From: Winogradskya consettensis
Lineage (GTDB): Bacteria; Actinomycetota; Actinomycetes; Mycobacteriales; Micromonosporaceae
DNA: 64,000 nt
Direction: 5' to 3'
Assembly (NCBI RefSeq): GCF_018332715.1
Contig: NZ_BOQP01000024.1
Coordinates: 1 to 64,000, forward strand
Within the stretch, counting starts at the first letter, position 1, and every line of letters begins with the position of its first letter. Positions 52,747 to 61,338 of the stretch are shown here, in pieces. The notes beneath the pieces are model-generated. The model was not told the origin of the DNA, searched no databases, and saw nothing but the letters and a program-made list of their open reading frames with translations. The translations under genes and the position numbers were made by a program.

Positions 52747-53624
52747 CATTGCTCGACGACTTCATCCGGGCCGACCGCGAGCGCGAGCTCGGGACGTACG
52801 GCATCTGGGTGCACCGGGAGGGGCAGGAGCCGGTGACGCACCGGTTCCGCTCCGATGACCGGGTGAACTTGTACTCGGTGTCGAAGACGTTCACCTCGGT
52901 CGCGGCGGGGATCGCCGAGGCCGAGGGGCGGCTCGGGCTCGACGACCGGTTCCTCGACCATTTTCCCGAGCTGCGGGCGATGGCCGCGCCGGGGTTCGAG
53001 ACGGTCACGCTGCGGCAGCTGCTGACCATGACGAGCGGGACCAGCCACAAGTGGTTCGCGCACATGCGGATCGATGCCCCGGATCTGCTGCACGAGATCG
53101 TCGCGGCGCCGGTGGGGGCGCCCGGGTTCGCGTACACCGGGTCGGGGCCCTATGCCGTCGGGCGGGTGATCGCTCGGGTGACGGGGGCCGATCTGCGGGC
53201 GTACCTCATGCCCCGGATCTTCGGTCCTCTTGATCTGCACAACCCTGCCTGGCACACGTGCCCGCTGGGGTTCCCGTTCGCGGAGAGCGACCTGTTCCTG
53301 CGCACCGGGGAGCTGGCCCGTTTCGCGCAGCTGCTGCTGCAGGAGGGTCGCTGGGAGGACCGCCAGCTCGTGCCCGCGTCCTACGTCAAGCGGATGACCA
53401 CCGAGTCCGTCCCCGCGACCGCCAGTAACGGCCAATTCTCCTACGGGTACGGGCTGGGCCTCTGGCTCGACCGCGACGGCACCTCCCGCATGGACGGCCA
53501 CTACGGCCAGTACGCCGTCCTGAGCCCCGCACGCCGCGCCGCGGTCACCGTCACCGCCCACTCCGACCGCGACGACGCACTCCTCGACGCGATCCACGAC
53601 CTGGTCCTCGCCAAACTGGACTAA
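52743..53624 (+). CDS. Beta-lactamase-fold serine hydrolase (class C/PBP4*-like)
   Basis: This 293-residue protein has the SxxK active site SVSK (LYSVSKTFT) and a late motif HYG (MDGHYGQYA). The middle motif is YTG (FAYTGSGPY) rather than Y-x-N. No signal peptide is visible, so it may be cytosolic. It could be an esterase or peptidase; the substrate is unknown. It is translationally coupled to the STAS gene. Its TAA overlaps the TAG of the convergent map gene within CTAA. Confidence 0.87.
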   Translation: MTLLDDFIRADRERELGTYGIWVHREGQEPVTHRFRSDDRVNLYSVSKTFTSVAAGIAEAEGRLGLDDRFLDHFPELRAMAAPGFETVTLRQLLTMTSGTSHKWFAHMRIDAPDLLHEIVAAPVGAPGFAYTGSGPYAVGRVIARVTGADLRAYLMPRIFGPLDLHNPAWHTCPLGFPFAESDLFLRTGELARFAQLLLQEGRWEDRQLVPASYVKRMTTESVPATASNGQFSYGYGLGLWLDRDGTSRMDGHYGQYAVLSPARRAAVTVTAHSDRDDALLDAIHDLVLAKLD

Positions 53625-54394
53625 CCCTTGGGCAGGGTCATGATCTCGGCGCCGTCGTCGGTGATGGCGATGGTGTGCTCGCTGTGGGAGGTACGGCAGC
53701 CGGTGGCGCTGCGCAGCGTCCAGCCGTCGGCGTCGGTGACGAGCTTGGCGGTGTCGGCCATGACCCAGGGCTCCAGGGCGAGCAGCAGGCCGGGGCGCAG
53801 CCGGTAGCCGCGGCCGGGGCGGCCGATGTTCGAGACGTGCGGGTCCTGGTGCATCGTCGAGCCGACGCCGTGCCCGCCGAACTCGGTGTTGACCTCGTAG
53901 CCCGCGGCGTTGAGGACCTTGCCGATGGCGTGGGAGAGGTCGCCGATGTGCACCCCGGGGCCGGCGGCGGCGATCGCGGCCCGCAGCGCGCGCTCGGTGG
54001 CGTCGATCAGCGCGACGCTCTCCGGCTGCGGCGAATCGCCCACGACGAAGCTGATGGCGGAGTCGGCGACGATCCCGCCGAGGGAGACGGCGAGGTCGAG
54101 GGAGAGCAGGTCACCGTCGGCGAGCTCGTAGTCGAACGGCAGCCCGTGCAGGACGGCGTCGTTGACGGACGTGCAGATGTAGTGGCCGAACGGCCCGCGG
54201 CCGAAGGACGGCGCGTAGTCGACGTAGCAGGACAGCGCCCCGGCCTCGGCGATCATGGCCTGGGCCTGCCGGTCGATGTCCAGCAGGTTCGTGCCGACCA
54301 CGCTGCGGGCCTTCAGGGTCTGCAGGATGCCGGCCACCAGGGCGCCGGTCTCCCTCGCCAGGGGCAGCTCGGTGGGCTTCAGGATCTCGATCAT
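53621..54394 (-). CDS. map: Type I methionine aminopeptidase
   Basis: This enzyme removes the initiator Met from nascent proteins. In the 257-residue protein the metal ligands are in order: Asp in LSLDLAV, Asp in VADSAISF, His in GGHGVGSTMH, Glu in ALEPW and Glu in HSEHTIAI. ATG 54394 has GGAGGAG upstream. It is divergent from an XRE regulator across a 67-bp shared control region; this pair looks like a specialised second copy of map rather than the one of the secY-adk cluster. Confidence 0.94.
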   Translation of the reverse strand: MIEILKPTELPLARETGALVAGILQTLKARSVVGTNLLDIDRQAQAMIAEAGALSCYVDYAPSFGRGPFGHYICTSVNDAVLHGLPFDYELADGDLLSLDLAVSLGGIVADSAISFVVGDSPQPESVALIDATERALRAAIAAAGPGVHIGDLSHAIGKVLNAAGYEVNTEFGGHGVGSTMHQDPHVSNIGRPGRGYRLRPGLLLALEPWVMADTAKLVTDADGWTLRSATGCRTSHSEHTIAITDDGAEIMTLPKG

Positions 54395-54424
54395 GCGGCG
54401 CCGCTCCTCCGGTGAACCAATAAC

Positions 54425-54461
54425 TATCCCGGCCATATTATCCCGGTACTATTATCGGGTC
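54425..54461. promoter_or_regulatory. Shared control region of map and the XRE regulator
   Basis: The short spacer is AT-rich and holds two TATCCCGG words (54425 and 54439) and a related inverted TATCGGG (about 54453), suggesting an XRE operator. For the XRE gene a TACTAT box (54447-54452) lies 9 bp before its ATG, so that transcript should be leaderless. Confidence 0.55.
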
Positions 54462-54731
54462 ATGGTCAGGTTGCCGCTCACACCCGAAGAGGTCGAGCGC
54501 GGACAGCGCCTCGGTTCCCTGCTGCGTCTCGCCCGGGGCGAGCGCTCGATGCTCGAGACCGCGCTCCACGCGCGCGTCTCCCCCGAGACCCTCCGGAAGA
54601 TCGAGACGGGCCGCGTGGCAACTCCCGCCTTCCCGACCATCGCCGCGATCGCCGACGTCCTCGGCCTGTCCCTCGACGCCGTCTGGGCCGAGATCAACGA
54701 GCCCTCAGTTCCAGAACATCGGGTCGCCTAG
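54462..54731 (+). CDS. XRE-family helix-turn-helix regulator
   Basis: In this 89-residue protein, one HTH_XRE domain (LGSLLRLARGERSMLETALHARVSPETLRKIETGRVATPAFPTI) covers most of the length. It probably represses itself and the divergent map gene through the repeats between them. No ribosome-binding site is visible, consistent with a leaderless mRNA. It overlaps the end of the convergent lipoprotein gene by 27 bp. Confidence 0.88.
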   Translation: MVRLPLTPEEVERGQRLGSLLRLARGERSMLETALHARVSPETLRKIETGRVATPAFPTIAAIADVLGLSLDAVWAEINEPSVPEHRVA

Positions 54732-55010
54732 CTTCGGCACGTTCTTCCGGGCCACGTCGGTGTCGTTCGGGATCGTGGCCACGCGCAGCTCCCTGCACGA
54801 CTCGACGGCATGGACCACCAGGGAGTCCGCCTCCAGGTCCCGGTCCAGATAGACGATCCCGGACGGCATCCCCGCACCGGCCTCGACCTGCGCGAGTACT
54901 GTGGCCCGCACCGCTTCCGGCGTCGGCGCGACGTAGTCCACGCCCCCGCCGAAGTCACACCCGCTGATCAACACCAAGCCGATGACGGCCGCAGCCCATG
55001 ATCCCCGCAC
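54705..55010 (-). CDS. Small lipoprotein, unknown function
   Basis: This protein of about 101 residues starts at GTG 55010 with a signal and lipobox (VIGLVLISGC). The mature part is short (EAVRATVLAQVEAGAGMPSG, LVVHAVESCRELRVATIP) and has one extra Cys. It is divergent from another lipoprotein gene only 25 bp away. No family is recognised. Confidence 0.7.
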   Translation of the reverse strand: MRGSWAAAVIGLVLISGCDFGGGVDYVAPTPEAVRATVLAQVEAGAGMPSGIVYLDRDLEADSLVVHAVESCRELRVATIPNDTDVARKNVPKLGDPMFWN

Positions 55011-55035
55011 AGCCGCCCATACTAGGCTCCCGCAG

Positions 55036-55980
55036 GTGAAGAAGCTGCCCGTCGCCATAGCGCTGCTCCTCCCGCTGGCGGCCTGCGGCGGGCCCGACCC
55101 CGTCCAGTGGCAGACCCCGCCCGCCACGGTGTCCTCCGCGCCGCCCGCCTCCACCCTGCCGTCCGGCCTGGACGCCTATCTGGACGACGGCGACGAGGCC
55201 GAGCTGCGGGTCTACGACGCCACCGACGGCACGCTGCTGCGCAGCTTCCCGATCCCGGCCGGGGAGGACAAGACGTTCAGCCCGACCTTCGCCTGGGCTG
55301 CCGAGATCAAGTCCAACACCCTCATCGTGTACGCGCTGAGCGGCGACGCCTACGCCCGCAAGGCCCGCCTGACCCCGGAAGCGTTGAACGTCAAGGATCT
55401 GACCCTGCAGACGGTAGCCTTCATCCCCGGGACGACGCTGCTCGCCGTCGAGGTCGACGGCGGCGACGGCATCACCCACAAGACGATCTCCCTCGACCCC
55501 GCGGACCCGGAGAACACCATCCACGACTTCGCGGGCATCCCGTTCTCCTGGGACTCCCACGCCGATCCTGTCGAAACGGCCTACGTCCCGATCCCCGCCC
55601 TCCCCCAGGCTGAGGACGTCGTCATCCGCCGCAGCGCCCGCGAACTCGTCCAGGCCGACATCCTCGAGGACGACGACCCCCTCTACACCTGCACCGGCCC
55701 CGAACTGGCCCCGTTCACCCTCGCCTGCCGCGGCCAGGGCAGCACCGCCGTCCTCGCCGCCCTGACCGCCGACCCGGCCAAGAACGTGGCGACGCTACGC
55801 GTGATCGGCAAGGCCAAGGGCAAATCCTTCACGGCCGTCCACGTCTCCCCCGACCGCAAGACCCTGCTCGCCCAACGAGCGGACGGCTTCTACTCCGTGC
55901 CCGTCACCGGCGGCAAACCCAAGCTGCAATTCGACGCCCTCCCCCGCAGCAAGGACCTCACCGTCCTGTCCTGGAACTAA
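55036..55980 (+). CDS. Lipoprotein, probable beta-propeller-like
   Basis: This 314-residue protein has a signal with lipobox (LLPLAAC). The mature part contains repeated strands with Asp and Gly turns (LRVYDATDGTLLRSFPIPAG, FTAVHVSPDRKTLLAQRADG), which suggests a WD40- or propeller-like fold, though no named family is clear. The GTG start at 55036 has TACTAG 16 bp upstream, so it may be near-leaderless. It is convergent with the next lipoprotein, stops overlapping within CTAA. Confidence 0.78.
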   Translation: MKKLPVAIALLLPLAACGGPDPVQWQTPPATVSSAPPASTLPSGLDAYLDDGDEAELRVYDATDGTLLRSFPIPAGEDKTFSPTFAWAAEIKSNTLIVYALSGDAYARKARLTPEALNVKDLTLQTVAFIPGTTLLAVEVDGGDGITHKTISLDPADPENTIHDFAGIPFSWDSHADPVETAYVPIPALPQAEDVVIRRSARELVQADILEDDDPLYTCTGPELAPFTLACRGQGSTAVLAALTADPAKNVATLRVIGKAKGKSFTAVHVSPDRKTLLAQRADGFYSVPVTGGKPKLQFDALPRSKDLTVLSWN

Positions 55981-56453
55981 GACGCGTTGCGGTAGCACGG
56001 GGAGCTGACCAGCAGGGACATCGCCGGGGGTTCGCCGGTGCCGAGGCTCAGGTCGTACTCGTCGGTGGTGACAGCGATGATCTCGCCGCCGCCGCTGTCG
56101 AAGGTGCGCTCGGTCTTGATCGTGTGGCCGGCCTGTTTCCAGGCGTCGCGGACCTTCGCGATCGCGGCGGCCTGTTGCTCGGCGGGCACCAGGAGCTGGT
56201 AGATGCCCTGGACGTAGTAGACCTCGTCGGGGTCGGAGATCTCGCCGGCGCGGCCGTCGCAGCCGCTGATGTTGGCGTTGGACTGGCTGAACGACGCGAT
56301 GCCCGCGGCGGTGCGTGCCGCGGTGGCGAGCTGCTCCACCTGGGCCTTGGCGTCGGCCTGCGGCTTGGTCTGCACGTCTTCTCCCTTGTCGGTACAGGCG
56401 GCTAGTGCCAGGAGCAGCGGCACGATCACGGCGAGGCGGGACACACGGGTCAT
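55977..56453 (-). CDS. Lipoprotein, third gene of the WXG-DUF1023 cassette
   Basis: This 158-residue protein has a signal and lipobox (LLLALAAC), then a soluble domain with two further Cys (NISGCDGRAG and SSPCYRNAS). The ATG overlaps the stop of the DUF1023 gene as ATGA, so the products are linked. Its role may be to partner or neutralise the secreted hydrolase; that is inference from coupling. Confidence 0.8.
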   Translation of the reverse strand: MTRVSRLAVIVPLLLALAACTDKGEDVQTKPQADAKAQVEQLATAARTAAGIASFSQSNANISGCDGRAGEISDPDEVYYVQGIYQLLVPAEQQAAAIAKVRDAWKQAGHTIKTERTFDSGGGEIIAVTTDEYDLSLGTGEPPAMSLLVSSPCYRNAS

Positions 56454-58042
56454 GAGGTTGGTGGCTCCCCCCACATCAGCGAGACCTGATCGTACTGACC
56501 GACCACCACTTTGGCCTGGTTGAGCAGGCTCTGGCTGCCGGGCTTCCAGTAGTCGCTGTGGCCCTCGGTGTCGGTGACGTAGCGGTTGGCGCCGAAGTCC
56601 TCGTCGGTGGGCTCGTTGCCGTGCACTCCCCAGACGCTGCCGAGGGCGCCGGCCACCGGGTCGCCGTCGGCCTGACCGCCCCACACGTGTTTCGGGTCGA
56701 TCTGCAGGTCGGCGGCCCGGTCGGTGTGCATGCCGGGGCTGCCCGCGGTGATGATGTCGTCGGCGGCCAGGCCGTCTCCCCGCAGCGCCGCCTCGGCCAC
56801 CACGGTCGAGCCGTAGCTGTGCCCCTCGACGGTGACGTGCGAGGCGCCGGGGTCGTGGGTGGCGCGCAGACCGTCGACGAACCGGTCGAGCAGCGGGCCG
56901 CCCTGCTCGGAGCGGCCCGAGCCGCCCACGTTGCTCAGCTCCGGCGCGTCGTAGCCGAGCCACATGATGCCCGCCACGTCGTCGGCCTGCGCGGTGCGCG
57001 AGTCGGCGGCCTGCTGCAGGTTCACCACCCGGTTGACGTTGCCGCGGGTGTCGGTCAGCTCGGTGTTCAGGCCCGGGACCCAGACCGCGGTGTGCCGGGC
57101 GGTGTCCGGGTTGCCGACGGCGATGATCGCGCGGCCGTCGCCGGCCGGGTCGAGACCGAGCAGCAGCCCCTTCGGGCCCAGGTCGGCGAGTTTGGTCGTC
57201 ACGGCGTCGAGCCCGTCGAGTTCCTTGCGGACCTGTTTGAGCTCGTCGCGCATCTCCACGGCCCGGTGGCTGCGGGGGCCTTCCTTGTCGATCGCGGCCT
57301 GCAGGTCTGCCGCGCGCCGGGTCAGGTCGACCTTGTCCTTGTCCAGCATGATCCGGTTGGCGGTGTCGCGGTCGGTGGCCGGGACGCCGTCCATCGCCCC
57401 GACCAGGTCGGGGAAGTCGTGGATGGCCTGCTCCTGCTGGGCCGGGGTGAGGGCGTTCCACCAGCCCTGGATCTCCGCCGGTGTGCGCCCGCCCTGCTCC
57501 GCGAGGGTGTCCCGGATGACCGGTGGCATCGTGAACTGGCCGAAGCCGGTCGACGCGTCGGGCAGGTTGACGTTGATCGCGTTGGCGGTCGAGTCGTCCA
57601 GGGCCGCCGCCCGTGACAGCACGGCCTCCAGCTCACCGATCACCGCGACGACCTGGCGTTCGCCGTCCGGGGCGGAGGCCGGCGCGGTGACCGTACCCGT
57701 GGCGGTGTCGACCTTCATGCCCTTCTGCCGGGCTGACGACACGATCGACTCGGCCTGCCCGCGCAGGTCCGACAGGCCGTGCGCGTGCAGGTCGAGCGTC
57801 TGGTAGATCCGGTATGCGGGGTTGTAGGTGTTGCTCACCTCGGCCTGCAGGCGGGAGCTCTCGGCCAGCGCCGCCGCCGAGCCGGGGCCGTCCGGCCACG
57901 CGTCCTCGAGACCCCGGGTGCCACGGATCAGCTGCTCGGCCGCGTCGTCGATCCTCATGGCCAGGTCACGCCACGTGGTGGCCGCTTTCTGCCAGGGACC
58001 CGCGTCGGCCGCCAGCAGCAACTGCAGGGTCACCCCGCTCAC
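56450..58042 (-). CDS. Secreted-type alpha/beta hydrolase (DUF1023) with N-terminal WXG100-like helices
   Basis: In this 530-residue protein, residues about 1-110 are helical with Ala-rich heptads and a WPDG turn (GLEDAWPDGPGSAAAL), like the WXG100/EspB-type export region of type VII secretion substrates. The middle part (about 180-300) is a charged helical domain. The C-terminal DUF1023 alpha/beta hydrolase has the nucleophile elbow VEGHSYGSTV with Ser, a late Asp and His (DFGANRYVTDTEGHSDYW). A lipase or esterase activity is likely. It overlaps both neighbours as ATGA. Confidence 0.88.
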   Translation of the reverse strand: MSGVTLQLLLAADAGPWQKAATTWRDLAMRIDDAAEQLIRGTRGLEDAWPDGPGSAAALAESSRLQAEVSNTYNPAYRIYQTLDLHAHGLSDLRGQAESIVSSARQKGMKVDTATGTVTAPASAPDGERQVVAVIGELEAVLSRAAALDDSTANAINVNLPDASTGFGQFTMPPVIRDTLAEQGGRTPAEIQGWWNALTPAQQEQAIHDFPDLVGAMDGVPATDRDTANRIMLDKDKVDLTRRAADLQAAIDKEGPRSHRAVEMRDELKQVRKELDGLDAVTTKLADLGPKGLLLGLDPAGDGRAIIAVGNPDTARHTAVWVPGLNTELTDTRGNVNRVVNLQQAADSRTAQADDVAGIMWLGYDAPELSNVGGSGRSEQGGPLLDRFVDGLRATHDPGASHVTVEGHSYGSTVVAEAALRGDGLAADDIITAGSPGMHTDRAADLQIDPKHVWGGQADGDPVAGALGSVWGVHGNEPTDEDFGANRYVTDTEGHSDYWKPGSQSLLNQAKVVVGQYDQVSLMWGEPPTS

Positions 58043-58344
58043 CGTGGCCCCTTGCCGCTCCGGGTGATCCCGTCGGCGGCTGTCTCGTCGGTGGCGGCGT
58101 ATTCGGTGGCGGAGTCGGCGAGGTTGTCACCGAACGTGCTGACCTGCCCGGCGAGGCCGGCGAGGTAGCCGTCCCACGAGGTCTGTGCGCCGTGCGCGGC
58201 CACGGCCGCGCTCCAGCCGTCCTGACCTGCGGGCGCCAGCGAGCCGTGCGCCGCTCTGGTGGCCGCGCGGACGGTCTCGGCTGCCTCACTCACACCGGCG
58301 GCGACCTTCTTGACGCCCGCCGGATTCACCTCGGACCGCTCCAT
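58039..58344 (-). CDS. WXG100/EspC-like small secreted protein
   Basis: This 101-residue helical protein has a central GWSAAVAAHGAQTSWDGYLAGLAGQV, a helix-turn-helix hairpin like those of EspC/WXG100 proteins, which export as partners of larger type VII substrates. Its stop overlaps the start of the WXG-DUF1023 gene. No ESX membrane component is in the window, so secretion depends on a system elsewhere. Confidence 0.75.
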   Translation of the reverse strand: MERSEVNPAGVKKVAAGVSEAAETVRAATRAAHGSLAPAGQDGWSAAVAAHGAQTSWDGYLAGLAGQVSTFGDNLADSATEYAATDETAADGITRSGKGPR

Positions 58345-58358
58345 CGACGCTCCCCCGA

Positions 58359-59003
58359 TCAGCTCGATTCAGCGCCATGGTACGGCTCCGGCCCGGTCCG
58401 GGCTGCCCCGTGGAATCCCGAGACATCGATCTCGATCCAGCCGGGCGTGATCAGGTCGAAGATCTCGTCGACCGCCGCCATCGGGTCGGGCGCCTCACGG
58501 GCCAGGGGGTAGACGCCGAGCACGTAGTGGGAGAACGCCCGGCAGGTGGTCGACGACTTCGGCAGTCCCAGATCGGCGGCGATCACGGTGGTCAGGGCGT
58601 CCTCGTGGCGCTGCCACATCGTCGACGCGTACTCCCGCAGCGCCGGGGAGTCGTCCACGAGCCGCCAGAAGGTCACCGCGGCGGGCCTGGCGAAGTCCTC
58701 GACGACCGCCCGGAAGTGCTCGCGGAGCGCGTCGGGAATCGTCTGCTCCGCCCCACGCCCGGTCACCGCCTGCACGAGCCGGTCCTCGCGTTTCTGCCCC
58801 TCGTCGAAAGCGAGGGCCTCCTTCGACGGGAAGTGCGAGAACAGCGTGGTGACGGCGACATCTGCTGCCGCCGCGATCTCGCGGATCCCGACCGCGTCGA
58901 AACCGCGCTCCAGGAACATCTCCCGGGCCGTGTCGGCGATGTGCCTGCGGGTGGCGGCCTTCTTGCGCTCGCGGCGCCCTGGTTCCTCGGTCACAGGCTG
59001 CAT
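58359..59003 (-). CDS. TetR-family transcriptional regulator
   Basis: This 214-residue protein has an N-terminal HTH (RHIADTAREMFLERGFDAVGIREIAAAADVAVTTLFSHFPSKEAL) and a ligand-binding C-terminal domain. It is divergent from an MFS pump gene with three direct repeats between, so it is most likely the repressor of the pump. It also lies 14 bp ahead of the type VII-like cassette on the same strand and may be transcribed with it. Confidence 0.94.
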   Translation of the reverse strand: MQPVTEEPGRRERKKAATRRHIADTAREMFLERGFDAVGIREIAAAADVAVTTLFSHFPSKEALAFDEGQKREDRLVQAVTGRGAEQTIPDALREHFRAVVEDFARPAAVTFWRLVDDSPALREYASTMWQRHEDALTTVIAADLGLPKSSTTCRAFSHYVLGVYPLAREAPDPMAAVDEIFDLITPGWIEIDVSGFHGAARTGPEPYHGAESS

Positions 59004-59004
59004 C

Positions 59005-59051
59005 CTAACCGTTTCGCAACGCTAACCGTTGTGAAAAGCTAACCGTTAGCG
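59005..59051. promoter_or_regulatory. Three 17-bp-spaced operator repeats between TetR and the MFS pump
   Basis: CTAACCGTT occurs at 59005, 59022 and 59039, an exact 17-bp spacing. The last is extended to GCTAACCGTTAGC, a near-perfect palindrome. This is a likely TetR operator array over the divergent promoters. Confidence 0.75.
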
Positions 59052-59065
59052 TTATGGTTCTCGGC

Positions 59066-60526
59066 ATGACCACCACCGAGACCCCGCAGCAGACCCCCCA
59101 AGAGAAGAGCCCCGGAGAAAGGAGCCCCGCAGAGAAGCCCCTCCGGGAGGCGTGGGTGGCCCTCGCGGGGCTGTCCGCGGTGTTCCTGTTCGAGATGCTC
59201 GACAACTCGATCCTCAACGTCGCGCTGCCCACGATCGGCCGCGAGCTGCACGCCTCGACCTTCTCCCTGCAATGGGTGACCGGCGCCTACGCCGTCGTCT
59301 TCGGCGGGCTGATGCTCGCGTTCGGCGCGCTGGCCGACCGGTTCGGCCGGCGACGGATCATGCTCATCGGGCTGACCCTGCTCGGTGCCGCGAGCCTGGC
59401 GACCGCGTTCGTCACCACGGCGGAGCAGCTCATCGCCGTGCGCGCGGTGACGGGGGTCGCGGCGGCGATGACCACCCCGGGCTCGATCGCCCTCGCGTTC
59501 AGGCTCTTCCAGCAGGACAGCCTGCGGGTACGGGCGATGTCGCTGATCACCACCGTGGGGCTGGTCGGGCTCGCGGTCGGCCCGACGGCGGGCGGCTTCA
59601 TCCTCGCCGTCGCCCCCTGGCAGGTGCTGCTGCTGGTCAACGTGCCGGTCGCGGTGCTCGCGTTCATCGGCATCCGCACCGGCATCGCCGCCGACGACCC
59701 GGCCGAGCTGCACCGCGACCCGATCGACATCCCCGGGGCGCTGCTCGGCACGGCGACCGTCGTGCTCGCGCTCATCGCCCCGACGCTGTTCGTGAACAAG
59801 AGCTCCGGGTCGTGGGCGGTCACCGCCGCCGCCGTCGTCGCGGCGCTGCTCTTCGTCCTGCGCGAACGGACGGCGCGCCACCCGATGCTCGACCTGAAAC
59901 TCGTCGCCCGCCCGCTCGTCTCCGCCGGGCTGGCCTACAAGGCCGCGTCCGGGCTCGCGGTCGCCGGGCTCAGCTACATGGTGACGCTGCAGCTGCAGCT
60001 CGACTGGGGATGGCCGCCCGCCCTCGCGGCGATCGGCATGCTGTCCCAGGTCGTCGTCCTGGTCGCCGCCGGTCCGTTCGTCAGCAGGTTCGTGGACTGG
60101 GCCGGGCTCGACCGGGCCGCCTGGATGAGTGCCACGGCGGTCGTCGCCGGGCTCGCCGTCTACAGCACGCTGGGCCGGCTCGGATACGTCTGGGTCGCGC
60201 TCGCCCTCGCGCTGGTCGCCGCCGGCATCCGCGTGGTCGGCGTCGTCGCCGGCGTCAACGTGCTGCGCGGCCTCCCGGAGAACCGCACCTCGATCGGCGC
60301 GGCCCTCGTGGACACCGCCTCGGAGGTCACTACCGCGGCCGGCATCGCCGTCACCGGCACCATCCTGGCGGCACTGTTCACCGGCACGATCGCGTCCTCG
60401 CACTGGACCTCCCACCAGAGCACCCAGTTCGAGCACGCGATCACCATCGCGGGCTTCACCCTCACCGCCGTCGCCGCAGCCCTCGTATGCTGGGCCACCC
60501 TGCGCACCCGCTCCCACCGAGCCTGA
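59066..60526 (+). CDS. MFS drug-efflux transporter, DHA2 (14-segment) family
   Basis: This protein of about 486 residues has 14 membrane segments (FLFEMLDNSILNVALPTIGREL, FGALADRFGRRRIMLIG with motif A, GPTAGGFILAVAPWQ motif C). It exports drugs or metabolites by proton antiport. The divergent TetR and the operator array suggest induction by its substrate. ATG 59066 is preferred over ATG 59054, which falls too close to the operator; neither has a good ribosome-binding site. Confidence 0.92.
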   Translation: MTTTETPQQTPQEKSPGERSPAEKPLREAWVALAGLSAVFLFEMLDNSILNVALPTIGRELHASTFSLQWVTGAYAVVFGGLMLAFGALADRFGRRRIMLIGLTLLGAASLATAFVTTAEQLIAVRAVTGVAAAMTTPGSIALAFRLFQQDSLRVRAMSLITTVGLVGLAVGPTAGGFILAVAPWQVLLLVNVPVAVLAFIGIRTGIAADDPAELHRDPIDIPGALLGTATVVLALIAPTLFVNKSSGSWAVTAAAVVAALLFVLRERTARHPMLDLKLVARPLVSAGLAYKAASGLAVAGLSYMVTLQLQLDWGWPPALAAIGMLSQVVVLVAAGPFVSRFVDWAGLDRAAWMSATAVVAGLAVYSTLGRLGYVWVALALALVAAGIRVVGVVAGVNVLRGLPENRTSIGAALVDTASEVTTAAGIAVTGTILAALFTGTIASSHWTSHQSTQFEHAITIAGFTLTAVAAALVCWATLRTRSHRA

Positions 60527-60555
60527 TCGGCCGGCCCATGCTCAGCTGCGTGAAG

Positions 60556-61314
60556 TCAGACCTGCCCATACCCGCCATCGACGTGGTAGTCGGCGCCGTT
60601 GACGTGGGAAGCGGCAGCCGAGGCGACGAACGCGATCACCGCGGCGGCCTCCTCCGCGGTGCCGGCCCGGGTCATCGGCGTCCCGGCGCCCATCCTCGAG
60701 AAGAACACCTTTCGCGCCTCGTCGTCCGGGACGAGCTGCGTGATGGCGGGCGTGTCCGTCGGGCCCGGACTCACCACGTTCACCCGGATCCGCCGCGGAC
60801 TGAGCTCCAGAGCCCATGTACGGGCCAGCGCCCGGACCCCGGCCTTGGACGCCGCGTAGACGCTCTGCCCGCGCGACGCCTTATGGGCGGCCATCGACCC
60901 GACGAGCACCACCGCGCCCCCGTCGGCGAGCAACGGCAGCGCCTTCTGCACCGTCATGATCGTCCCGGCGATGTTGACGCCGAAGACGGTGGTGATGATC
61001 TCCGTGGTGATCGAGCCCAGCGGGGCGGGCACGATCGCCGCCGCGTTGGCGACGAGCACGTCCAACCGCCCGCTGCGCTCCCGTACCCGCGCGAAGAGCC
61101 GGTCGAGATCCTCGGCGGAGGCCGAGTCGGCCGGGACACCGACGACGTCACCGGGGATGCTCGCCGCCACCGCCACCCGGTCCGCGTCCCGGCCGGTGAT
61201 GTAGACGGTGCCGCCGCCGTCGGCGATCTTCCGCGCGGTGGCGAGGCCGATACCGGCGCTGCCGCCGGTCACGACCGCGATCTTGCCGGAGAAGGTACCG
61301 CTCTGTCCGTTCAT
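60556..61314 (-). CDS. Short-chain dehydrogenase/reductase
   Basis: This 252-residue classical SDR has the cofactor loop TGGSAGIG, an NAAA-type motif (VANAAAIV), the catalytic Ser in LVGSMAAH and YAASK, and ends with the VNGADYHVDGG signature. It is an NAD(P)-dependent oxidoreductase of unknown substrate. It is divergent from an MmyB-domain regulator, a very common actinobacterial pairing in which the regulator controls the SDR. Confidence 0.93.
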   Translation of the reverse strand: MNGQSGTFSGKIAVVTGGSAGIGLATARKIADGGGTVYITGRDADRVAVAASIPGDVVGVPADSASAEDLDRLFARVRERSGRLDVLVANAAAIVPAPLGSITTEIITTVFGVNIAGTIMTVQKALPLLADGGAVVLVGSMAAHKASRGQSVYAASKAGVRALARTWALELSPRRIRVNVVSPGPTDTPAITQLVPDDEARKVFFSRMGAGTPMTRAGTAEEAAAVIAFVASAAASHVNGADYHVDGGYGQV

Positions 61315-61338
61315 GCTTCTGAGCCTGCGCCGCCTCTG

